A stretch of DNA of 11,820 nucleotides from Elusimicrobiota bacterium (GTDB lineage Bacteria; CG03; SLGR01; PWQF01), in the NCBI GenBank assembly GCA_003558145.1, contig PWMP01000214.1, positions 1 to 11,820 of the forward strand, read 5' to 3'. Shown here in pieces: positions 1 through 6,480 of this stretch; the stretch's first letter is position 1; every line of letters begins with the position of its first letter. The position numbers were made by a program, and so were the translations under genes. The notes beneath the pieces were generated by a model. It was not told the DNA's origin. It did not search any database and was given only the letters and a program-made list of their open reading frames with translations.

Positions 1-2
1 CA

Positions 3-650
3 CTTATTGCACCGTCTCTTGAGGTAACACGTTGCTCACTGCCGGTTCCGGACTGGGGAAATGTTTATATAAGCAGTCTTACCATTACCTGGACAGACTC
101 GGTACCGGAAAATCCATCCGATACTGTCTATATAGTTGAAGTTTCGCCAGACACGGGATTTGCAGAAGGAACAGTTGTAGGTTTTGCTGCAATATACTCT
201 GCCTATGCGGTTGATGTTACAGGCCTGACTCCCAATGACACATACTACGGCAGAATCAGGGCAATAAATCGCGCGGGAGAAGAGGCGGTGGTTGTTCTTG
301 ACGGGAATCAGACTCCATCTGTTGATCTTCCCACGGATTTTGCGCATGATCCCGACTCTGTTACAACAAGTGAGATAACCTGGACTTGGGTCAATCACCA
401 TGCATATGATAGTCTTGTGGTTTATTCTACATTTACGGATACAATATCACCGGTTCTTTCCGGATCGGCTACATACTGGGCCGAACCAGGCCTTGAGATA
501 AACACTTCTTACATAAGGCGTGTCAGAGCCTACAAGGACAATCCTGCCGGATATTCTAATGAACATAAAGTATATACCCTGGCAAAAACGCCCGCTTCGC
601 CGGTAATTATAGAGGTAGCTACTTCGTCCGTAAAATTAGGATGGGATTAG
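3..650 (+). CDS. Multi-FN3 surface protein, 5' part (starts before the window, ends at a premature TAG)
   Basis: The frame is open from position 3 with no start codon in view, so the gene begins upstream of the window. It gives 215 residues before a TAG at 648-650. Two complete fibronectin type III-like modules are visible, at about 9-287 and 309-578. Each ends with the usual FN3 pattern of a Leu/Gly turn, a Tyr-rich strand and Arg-Val/Ile-Arg-Ala (GLTPNDTYYGRIRAIN; INTSYIRRVRAY). A third module starts near 585 and is cut by the stop just after its Trp strand (SVKLGWD). FN3 modules are extracellular beta-sandwich spacers or adhesion units; no enzyme domain is seen. The same frame stays open after the TAG and completes the third module, so this is the front part of one gene split by a nonsense codon. 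The FN3 fold call is from pattern only; domain edges are approximate. Confidence 0.8.
   Translation, partial: LIAPSLEVTRCSLPVPDWGNVYISSLTITWTDSVPENPSDTVYIVEVSPDTGFAEGTVVGFAAIYSAYAVDVTGLTPNDTYYGRIRAINRAGEEAVVVLDGNQTPSVDLPTDFAHDPDSVTTSEITWTWVNHHAYDSLVVYSTFTDTISPVLSGSATYWAEPGLEINTSYIRRVRAYKDNPAGYSNEHKVYTLAKTPASPVIIEVATSSVKLGWD
648..650 (+). other. In-frame amber stop interrupting the FN3 gene
   Basis: The TAG lies inside the third FN3 module, between GWD and NSNPGHTRW. The reading frame is the same on both sides (3-650 and 651-1610) and both sides match one FN3 module, so a single nonsense substitution is the simplest explanation, with CAG, GAG, AAG, TGG or another one-step codon as ancestor. 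TAG is used as an ordinary stop elsewhere in the window (2708-2710, and doubled at 7273-7278), which argues against amber reassignment. Confidence 0.85.
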
Positions 651-1610
651 AACTCAAATCCTGGTCATACGAGATGGAAAATAGAACGTTCATTAAACGA
701 GGATTTTACCTCTGGAGTTACAGTTCGCGCAAACTTCGATCCAAATCATACCGATTTGGAGTTTAGCGATACCGGACTTGCCCCCTGGACAGATTATTAC
801 TGGAGAATCAGGGCATTTAATGAGGACGAAATAGAAACAGGTTACGTTAGCGTAAGCACAAGGACACTACATTTCGTTAACCCCAATACCGAGGATTACA
901 CCAGTCCTCTTTTGATTGACAATGTTCTTGTTGCGGAGCTAAGTGTTACAGGCGGAACTTTTGGTGACAACACAGCAGGTATGTTTGCCGAGTTGACAGG
1001 CGGTCAGAAAAATGCAGAAAAGCTGGCTGACGGCAGACTGGAAAAAGGATCTTATGAAGTAGTTTCCGCATATGATTATAAAATAGTTGACACTTTAGGC
1101 AACGAAGTGGGCTACGACGGCCTGGCTGCCGGCTCAATAAAGCTCAGGTTTTACTTCGGCTCCGGTTATCAACTTCCGGATAAGCGTACTTTCCGGGTTG
1201 TAAGGCTTAATGTCGGTGACGGCAGGTGGGAGTTTATAGAGGATTATGAGCTTAATTCCGATGAAAACTGGATAGAGGCAAGTCTTAACAGACTCTCAAT
1301 CTATAAGGTTGTATCCATACCGTTCAGTACGCTTAAAGACGTTTACGTCTATCCCAATCCCTTCAAGCCCGGAGACAGCGTATACGGCGCCTCTTCGGGA
1401 GGGGGTGTAAGCTTCGGGAATCTGCCCGATAACGCTGTAATAACAATATTTAACATAGCCGGCGAGTTTGTTGAGGAAATAAAGCATTCCTCCGGGGCGA
1501 CGGCAAGCTGGCCGGAAGCCGGCAAGGTTGCTTCCGGCGTATATGTTTATACGGTGACAAGTCAGGATGTCTCGGGAGTTAAGACGGGTAAATTTATGGT
1601 GGTGAAATAA
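651..1610 (+). CDS. Multi-FN3 surface protein, 3' part with FlgD-like/type IX-style C-terminal sorting domain
   Basis: This is the continuation, in the same frame, of the FN3 gene after the TAG at 648-650; 319 codons are open to the TAA at 1608-1610. It finishes the third FN3 module (to about 875; TDYYWRIRAFNEDE), then carries a beta-rich region (about 876-1335) of the kind often found before sorting domains, with Trp-Glu-Phe-Ile and a final Leu-Ser-x-Tyr-Lys-Val-Val strand. The last 90 residues (from 1338) have the hallmarks of FlgD-like Ig/type IX C-terminal domains: YPNPFKPG at 1350-1373, then ITIFNIAGEFVEEI, a Trp, SGVYVYTV and a terminal GKFMVVK. In type IX systems such domains target proteins across the outer membrane. 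No good start is seen: the first in-frame candidates are TTG 756 and ATG 981, and neither precedes a signal peptide. If the TAG is not read through, this part is probably not made as an exported protein. Confidence 0.75.
   Translation, partial: NSNPGHTRWKIERSLNEDFTSGVTVRANFDPNHTDLEFSDTGLAPWTDYYWRIRAFNEDEIETGYVSVSTRTLHFVNPNTEDYTSPLLIDNVLVAELSVTGGTFGDNTAGMFAELTGGQKNAEKLADGRLEKGSYEVVSAYDYKIVDTLGNEVGYDGLAAGSIKLRFYFGSGYQLPDKRTFRVVRLNVGDGRWEFIEDYELNSDENWIEASLNRLSIYKVVSIPFSTLKDVYVYPNPFKPGDSVYGASSGGGVSFGNLPDNAVITIFNIAGEFVEEIKHSSGATASWPEAGKVASGVYVYTVTSQDVSGVKTGKFMVVK
1511..1538. repeat. 9-bp perfect inverted repeat near the 3' end of the FN3 gene
   Basis: GCCGGAAGC (1511-1519) pairs with GCTTCCGGC (1530-1538) around a 10-base loop. 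It lies about 70 bases before the PorV-like start. No T-run follows. It could form an RNA hairpin, but coding constraint or chance can also explain it. Confidence 0.45.
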
Positions 1611-2710
1611 TGAAAAAACAAATAATAACACTTGCAGTTGCGGTTGCGGTAGTTGCGGGCAGTACGAGTTACGCCTTTAGCGCCGGTAAAAGCGGAGCTG
1701 CGTTTCTTAGGATTCCTGTAGGAGCCAGGGCTTCTGCCATGGGTGAAGCTTACGGCGGAGTTGCCGGGGACCTGGACTCTCTGTACTGGAATCCCGCAGG
1801 GCTTGCCCTGTGCCGGCAGATGAGTTTCTCTCTTGCCTACACAAGATGGTTTGAGGATATAACTTACCAGAACTTTGCTGCAGGTTATCCTCTTGCCGGG
1901 GGGTATGGCGCTATTGGAGTAAACCTTCTTTCGGTAGGGGAAGAGGAGGGGTACGACTGGCGGGGCTACGAAACCGGAAAAGACTATTCGGCGCAGGACC
2001 TGGTGGTAAGCCTTGTCTATGCCAGGGAGGTTGGAGATTTTTCCGTAGCCCCTGTGGTAAAAATTATATCTTCCAAACTGGCTGAAGAGTCAGCGTCGGC
2101 TGTGGGGCTTGACCTCGGAATTCAGAGGGAGTTGTATCCCGTAAACCTGGGCCTTTCCGTTCACAACCTTGGCACACAGATGAAGTACAGGGATGAGGCT
2201 GATCCCCTTCCGATGATTGTCAGGGTAGGAGCGGCGCTGCCGTTTTACCTGTCTGATTTCGGCATGACCGCCCTTACGGATATGAGTTTTTCCCAGGACG
2301 TAAGCTTTAAGGCAAATATCGGACTGGAAGCCTCCCGTTATTTCGGGGATTTAGGCCTTTACCTCAGGGGAGGTTACAAGACTTACGCTGAAAAACTTGA
2401 CGCGGCAAGCAGGATAACTGCCGGCGGCGGCCTCAGCTGGAGCGGATTTTCAATTAACTACGCTCTTGGCTCTTACGGAGATTTTGGCAGCGTTCACAGG
2501 GTGTCCCTAGGATACGTGTTAGGTGTATCGCCGGCCATCAGAATGGCCGGGAGACAAGATCCTGAGAGGCTTTACCGTCGAGGGCTGAGACAGCTTGACA
2601 GAGGTGACTACCTTGACGCTGTAGAGACATTTACTGAAGTTCTTATACTTGACCCGACGCACGAGGGAGCGCTAGACGGGCTGGACGAGGCGAACAGGAG
2701 ACTTCAATAG
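1610..2710 (+). CDS. PorV/PorQ-like (UPF0164) outer-membrane protein with a C-terminal TPR unit
   Basis: The protein has 366 residues. A signal peptide covers about residues 1-25 (MKK, hydrophobic core, then AFSAG). The mature start holds the family pattern FLRIPVGARASAMGEAYGG, followed by DLDSLYWNPAGLA (residues 54-66), typical of PorV/UPF0164 proteins related to FadL/OmpP1 barrels. The rest is a series of amphipathic beta strands with Gly/aromatic turns to about residue 305, fitting an outer-membrane barrel. In Bacteroidota, PorV binds the C-terminal domains of type IX substrates and takes part in their attachment. Here it directly follows a gene ending in such a domain, with the stop and start sharing a base (TAATG, 1608-1612), so translation is probably coupled. 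Unusually, residues 319-352 form a TPR-like unit (LYRRGLRQLDRGDYLDAVETF, ending LDPTHEGA) absent from standard PorV. The family call is firm; the exact role in this organism is inferred. Confidence 0.85.
   Translation: MKKQIITLAVAVAVVAGSTSYAFSAGKSGAAFLRIPVGARASAMGEAYGGVAGDLDSLYWNPAGLALCRQMSFSLAYTRWFEDITYQNFAAGYPLAGGYGAIGVNLLSVGEEEGYDWRGYETGKDYSAQDLVVSLVYAREVGDFSVAPVVKIISSKLAEESASAVGLDLGIQRELYPVNLGLSVHNLGTQMKYRDEADPLPMIVRVGAALPFYLSDFGMTALTDMSFSQDVSFKANIGLEASRYFGDLGLYLRGGYKTYAEKLDAASRITAGGGLSWSGFSINYALGSYGDFGSVHRVSLGYVLGVSPAIRMAGRQDPERLYRRGLRQLDRGDYLDAVETFTEVLILDPTHEGALDGLDEANRRLQ
2531..2550. repeat. 8-bp perfect inverted repeat inside the PorV-like gene
   Basis: CCGGCCAT (2531-2538) and ATGGCCGG (2543-2550) form a GC-rich stem with a 4-base loop. 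No T-run follows, so it is not an intrinsic terminator. It falls in the codons linking the barrel to the C-terminal TPR unit. It may be chance or an mRNA structure. Confidence 0.5.
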
Positions 2711-2722
2711 ATTAAATATAAT

Positions 2723-3967
2723 ATGAAGCCTGTCGACGGAAAAAAAATCCGTATTCTGCTTTCCGCGGCAGCGGTTTTTTGTGTACTGTCAGTTCAGGCC
2801 CTTGCCGGCAACGAATCAGCCAACCGTCTTTTCAGGGAAGGCCTTGACGAGTACCTTGCAGGAAACTATAACTCCTCCATAAGCATTTTCATACGGGCCC
2901 TGAGAGAGGATTCTTCTCACCGCGGGGCTACCGCCTTTATACTCAAAGCCCGCCATCAGATTGAGGAACAGCAGAAAGAGGCCGCCCGCGCCGCACGCGA
3001 GCAGGAGCGGCTGCTCAGGAGCATTAAAGAGGAAAGACAGAGAGAAGAAGCGCTGCGCCGCCGGGAACTTGAAGAGGATACCCCTGAGGTTAGGGCTACA
3101 AGGAGAGCAAGCGAGCATTATCTGAGAGGACTTGAATACGCGGCCGAAGAAAACCTTGCGAAGGCTCTCAGGGAGTGGGATCTGTCGCTGCTTTGGGAGC
3201 CGGAAAACCGGCAGCTGGAGAAGAGAATGGAAGAAACAAGGCGGGAACTTGATATGATAGCCCGCGCCAACCTGCTGGAAAGGCGTATCGGACAGGCCTA
3301 CACCTTTTATCAGGACGGGGAACTTTCAGAGGCCATTGATGGCTGGAACGAAGTATTGAAAATTGATCCAGGCAACTCTATTGCAGCAGATTATATAGAG
3401 GAAATAGAGGCCCAGCTTACCCGCAGGGAAAGAGAAGCGCGTATTGCCCGCGAAAGAGAAAGAAAACAAAGGGAAATAGCCGCACTTATGGAAAAAGGAT
3501 CCGGCGCGATGGATGCCGGCAGCTATATTAAAGCGGCCGGTTACTTTGACCAGGCGCTTAAAATTGACTCTGCGAACGAGCGGGCAAAAACGCTTAAATC
3601 CCGGGCTGAGAAAGAGAATACGGACAGGCTAAAAAGTCTTATTGACGAGGGAAAAAAACTTTTTGACGAAGGAGATTACGCGCAGGCCTCTTTGAAATTT
3701 CATGGTGTCCTGCAGATTGACAGGTCTAACAGTAAAGCCGGCGAATACGTTGAAAAACTAAGAAAGATAACTTCCGAACAAGAACGAAGGGAAAGGGAGG
3801 TTAAGGCCCGCCGCATGTACTATGATGCGGCTGCCCTTTATATGAACGGACAGTACGTGGAATGTGAGAGACTTGTGACAGAAATACTTGAAATCGAACC
3901 GGGAAACGAAAACGCCTACCGGTTGCTTGACCGACTTGAACGGGTGAGGCAGCTGACCGTCCGGTAA
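2723..3967 (+). CDS. Secreted/periplasmic TPR-repeat protein with charged coiled-coil linkers
   Basis: The protein has 414 residues and a signal peptide (KKIR, hydrophobic stretch 11-24, cleavage after ALA at about residue 28), which supports the ATG at 2723 although no clear Shine-Dalgarno precedes it. I count six TPR-like units at about residues 32-66, 128-161, 185-219, 253-287, 306-338 and 364-398. Most have Gly/Ala at helix packing positions, Tyr/Asp before the turn, and an ending such as LKIDPGN or LEIEPGN. Between them lie very charged Glu/Arg/Lys helices, chiefly 78-118 and 228-252, likely coiled coils or single alpha helices. TPRs act as protein-binding scaffolds; no catalytic motif is seen. 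It lies 12 bp after the PorV-like gene, whose own tail is a TPR unit of the same style, so the two probably act together at the envelope, perhaps as an assembly scaffold. The substrate or partner cannot be read from the sequence. Confidence 0.85.
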   Translation: MKPVDGKKIRILLSAAAVFCVLSVQALAGNESANRLFREGLDEYLAGNYNSSISIFIRALREDSSHRGATAFILKARHQIEEQQKEAARAAREQERLLRSIKEERQREEALRRRELEEDTPEVRATRRASEHYLRGLEYAAEENLAKALREWDLSLLWEPENRQLEKRMEETRRELDMIARANLLERRIGQAYTFYQDGELSEAIDGWNEVLKIDPGNSIAADYIEEIEAQLTRREREARIARERERKQREIAALMEKGSGAMDAGSYIKAAGYFDQALKIDSANERAKTLKSRAEKENTDRLKSLIDEGKKLFDEGDYAQASLKFHGVLQIDRSNSKAGEYVEKLRKITSEQERREREVKARRMYYDAAALYMNGQYVECERLVTEILEIEPGNENAYRLLDRLERVRQLTVR

Positions 3968-4010
3968 AGCTTTCTGATTAGTATAGCCGGCAGTATAAAC
4001 TGGAATAATA

Positions 4011-5033
4011 ATGGATAAAATAAAAGTACTGGTTATAGACGATGAGCCGATGTATGCCGGCATTATTGAAAAGATACTTGACCCTGACAGGTACAGCGTA
4101 CTGAAAAACTTTGATGCCGGGAGCGGGATCAAGGCGGCTGAAGAAAAGAAACCGGACATAATACTTCTGGACTGGAAACTCCCTGATATGGAAGGAATAG
4201 AAGCCTGCCGCATACTTAAAAGCTCCGCAAACACTAAAAACATACCGGTCCTGATGTTCACTTCAATGGCAACGACGAAAAACAAGGTTGCCGGGCTGGA
4301 AGCCGGAGCTGACGACTATATAACAAAACCCTTTGATGACAAAGAATTGATTGCAAGGATTAACGCCGCCTTTCGCCGCTTTCAGGGTGAAAGGCAGGAA
4401 ATTGAAGAAAATATAAAGACCGTAGAGAGGTACATATCAAAGGAACTCTTCAACAGGCTGAAAGGAATATCACACAAGGAGAGGAAGGAAGAAAGAGCTT
4501 CGATACTGTTCTGTGATCTATGCAGTTTTACCTTGCTTACCAGAAGTCTGACCCCGGAAACGATAAAAGAAATTTTGGATAAATATTTTGCCCTTATATC
4601 TGAAACTGTACAGAAAAAGTACGGTATTATAGACAAGTTTATAGGAGACGCCGTAATGGCTTTGTTTCTATCCCGTCGCGAAAGTGACATCCCTTCGGAA
4701 AAAAGTGCCTTAGAGTGCGCCATTGATATACACCGGGGGATTGGCCGGCGCCGGGACCCGGGAGGAAATCCCCTTAAAGTAAGGACAGGCATACATACAG
4801 GTAAGGTCATAATAGACTCCGTGGGTACGGAAAAGCGATCCGATTTTACCGTTATCGGGAGCGCTGTTAATTTCGCGGCAAAACTCCAGCAGACAGCTCT
4901 TCCGGGACAGATACTCGTAAGCGGGGAAACAGCTGAGGCCCTGCAGCCCTTTTATGAATTGGAAAAAATCGTCTGCGAGGATTTCAGTGAAAAATACGGG
5001 ATAGAACCATACGAGGTTCACTTTGAGGCTTAA
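4011..5033 (+). CDS. Response regulator fused to class III adenylate/guanylate cyclase
   Basis: The protein has 340 residues. Residues 1-122 form a receiver domain: acidic pair D10/D11, phosphoacceptor D54 (IILLDWKLPD), switch T84 and K106 in ITKPF. A helical linker (about 123-162, including VERYISKELFNRL) matches the linker usual before cyclase domains. Residues 163-340 form a class III nucleotidyl cyclase domain. Metal-binding D169 (LFCDLCSFT) and D213 (DKFIGDAVMALF) are present, with K209 and T280 at the purine-selecting positions, which favours ATP and thus cAMP as product. N287 of the transition-state pair is kept, but its partner, normally Arg four residues later (N-x-A-A-R), is K291. 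Two other usually conserved residues also differ (D269 for Gly, S284 for Asp). It is cytoplasmic, and phosphorylation of D54 would be expected to tune the cyclase. The next gene, a histidine kinase, overlaps it by 11 bp. A 43-bp gap precedes it, with only a weak possible -10 (TATAAA, 3994-3999). Confidence 0.9.
   Translation: MDKIKVLVIDDEPMYAGIIEKILDPDRYSVLKNFDAGSGIKAAEEKKPDIILLDWKLPDMEGIEACRILKSSANTKNIPVLMFTSMATTKNKVAGLEAGADDYITKPFDDKELIARINAAFRRFQGERQEIEENIKTVERYISKELFNRLKGISHKERKEERASILFCDLCSFTLLTRSLTPETIKEILDKYFALISETVQKKYGIIDKFIGDAVMALFLSRRESDIPSEKSALECAIDIHRGIGRRRDPGGNPLKVRTGIHTGKVIIDSVGTEKRSDFTVIGSAVNFAAKLQQTALPGQILVSGETAEALQPFYELEKIVCEDFSEKYGIEPYEVHFEA
5013..5016 (+). promoter_or_regulatory. 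Ribosome site deciding the TTG start of the histidine kinase
   Basis: GAGG inside the end of the cyclase gene lies 6 bases before TTG 5023. No ATG or GTG in this frame would keep the first membrane helix, so this site and the TTG define the start. Confidence 0.5.
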
Positions 5034-6465
5034 AGCCAAATTCAGCCTTTTTGCCGCTTTTTTTGTTGTCGCAATTGCTGTCGGACTAAGTGTCCTTTTC
5101 CTGATATTTGAAACAAGGCATCTGGTCAGGCGCGGAAGGGAAGGACAGCTTTCTCTTGCAAGAGATTCAGCTGAGATATGCCGGGAAGCCATTATAATGG
5201 ATGATGAGCTTTTTGCCCTTAACTATTTTAATTCGGCAGTTCAGGCCGAGGGTGTCCTATACCTTAGTTTTACCGATGCTTCAGGTATGGTTCAGATGCA
5301 CTCGGATTCGGCGTTCATTGAAACTGTCAAGGACCAGGACTACTATGTGGAAGCGATGAAAGCCGATGATGCCATACTGCAGTCTTACGAGAACGAATAC
5401 GGACAGATCATTTCAGTTGCCTCCATGCCGGTAATGATAGGTGATACGCGCCTGGGGACAGCTTTCGTGGGATTCTCGGAAGGAATACTTCGCGACTCCA
5501 TAAAGGAAAGTATGGCTGCCACCACCAGGCGCATAATTATAGTTACGGCAGTAATACTTTTTGCCGGTATAATAGGCTCTTTTATTATGGCCTATACAAT
5601 GATAAAGCCTATAGACCAGCTTGCCGGCGGGGCCCGTAAGATAGGAAGCGGAGAGCTTGGCTATACAATAGATGTAAAATCACGGGATGAGCTTGGGGAT
5701 CTGGCAAAAGAGTTTAACATGATGGCGCAGAGGCTCAAGGAACTTGACGAAATGAAAGAAAATTTCGTTTATAGCCTTACCCATGATTTAAGATCTCCTT
5801 TAAGCGCTGCTATGGGTTACATATCGCTGTTGCTGAGCGGCGCGTTTGACCCGCTTTCGGAGAAACAGTCAGATACCCTCAGCGACGTCAAGTCAATATG
5901 CGAACGCCTGCTGTCACTAATAAACGACATACTGGATTATGCAAAAATAAAGTCCGGCAAGATGGAAATAGAACCGTTCCCGGCTGATATGAGGGAAATA
6001 GTGAAAACAATAGTGAAGTCTCTTGAACCGCTTGGTACGGAAAAAAATATTACACTCAGCGGGGAAACTCCCGAAGAACCCGTTGAAGCCTTTATAGACG
6101 CGGACAAAGTGGAGAGGCTTACAGTTAACCTTGTTTCTAACGCTCTTAAGTTTACTCCGGAAAACGGCTCAGTAAAAGTTTCACTTGAAAAAGGCGAAAA
6201 ATATTTTACCGTGGCAGTATCCGATACCGGAATAGGGATACCGCCGGACCAGATAGATACCATATTCGGGAAATTCTCTCAACTTAAGGAACACCAGAAA
6301 CATTCACGCATAAAGGGCACGGGTATCGGTCTTTCTATAGCCAAGGCTATAGTAGAGGCTCACGGGGGGAAAATATGGGTTGAGAGTAAAGAGAAGGAGG
6401 GCACGGTGTTTTATTACACCATACCGCTTAAAAGAAAAGAAGCCGTTAAAGCGGAAGATGCATAA
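5023..6465 (+). CDS. Membrane sensor histidine kinase (HAMP-HisKA-HATPase)
   Basis: The protein has 480 residues. A first membrane segment lies at about 8-29, a periplasmic sensor region at about 30-168 (length and pattern suggest a Cache/PAS-like fold, not proven), a second membrane segment at about 170-192, and a HAMP domain at about 193-243. The HisKA domain has phosphoacceptor H254 (SLTHDLRSPLS). The ATPase domain has an N box (NLVSNALKF, N373), a G1 box DTGIGIP (401-407) and a G2 box GTGIGL (432-437), so it should be active. The start is TTG at 5023, inside the end of the cyclase gene: no ATG gives the first membrane segment, and GAGG at 5013-5016 lies 6 bases upstream as a ribosome site. 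The 11-bp overlap implies translational coupling, making the receiver-cyclase the likely cognate target; the regulator 15 bp downstream is a second candidate. The signal sensed is unknown. Confidence 0.92.
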   Translation: MRLKAKFSLFAAFFVVAIAVGLSVLFLIFETRHLVRRGREGQLSLARDSAEICREAIIMDDELFALNYFNSAVQAEGVLYLSFTDASGMVQMHSDSAFIETVKDQDYYVEAMKADDAILQSYENEYGQIISVASMPVMIGDTRLGTAFVGFSEGILRDSIKESMAATTRRIIIVTAVILFAGIIGSFIMAYTMIKPIDQLAGGARKIGSGELGYTIDVKSRDELGDLAKEFNMMAQRLKELDEMKENFVYSLTHDLRSPLSAAMGYISLLLSGAFDPLSEKQSDTLSDVKSICERLLSLINDILDYAKIKSGKMEIEPFPADMREIVKTIVKSLEPLGTEKNITLSGETPEEPVEAFIDADKVERLTVNLVSNALKFTPENGSVKVSLEKGEKYFTVAVSDTGIGIPPDQIDTIFGKFSQLKEHQKHSRIKGTGIGLSIAKAIVEAHGGKIWVESKEKEGTVFYYTIPLKRKEAVKAEDA

Positions 6466-6468
6466 AAG

Positions 6469-6474
6469 AAGGAG
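6469..6474 (+). promoter_or_regulatory. Strong Shine-Dalgarno for the second response regulator
   Basis: AAGGAG with 6 bases to the ATG at 6481 is the best ribosome site in the window. Most other genes here have weak or distant ones, so this regulator may be translated more than its neighbours. Confidence 0.7.
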
Positions 6475-6480
6475 AAAATA

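Noticed and set aside
36..401. Minus-strand open frame opposite the FN3 gene
   Set aside because: Antisense to two clear FN3 modules, Cys/Arg-rich with no family resemblance.
648..650. Amber codon reassignment (for example pyrrolysine) as the reason for the in-frame TAG
   Set aside because: TAG ends the PorV-like gene at 2708-2710 and is doubled at the end of the second response regulator (7273-7278), so it acts as a normal stop in this genome.
756..1610. TTG at 756 as a genuine start of a separate gene
   Set aside because: It falls inside the third FN3 module, has no convincing ribosome site and gives no signal peptide; it is only the first alternative start after the stop.
3968..4010. Promoter before the receiver-cyclase gene
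   Set aside because: TATAAA at 3994-3999 has no good -35 at the right distance (TTTCTG only) and would give an almost leaderless transcript; support is too weak to list.
3758..4285. Minus-strand open frame across the TPR-cyclase gap
   Set aside because: It overlaps two well-supported plus-strand genes, lacks recognisable motifs and has no ribosome site; treated as a shadow.
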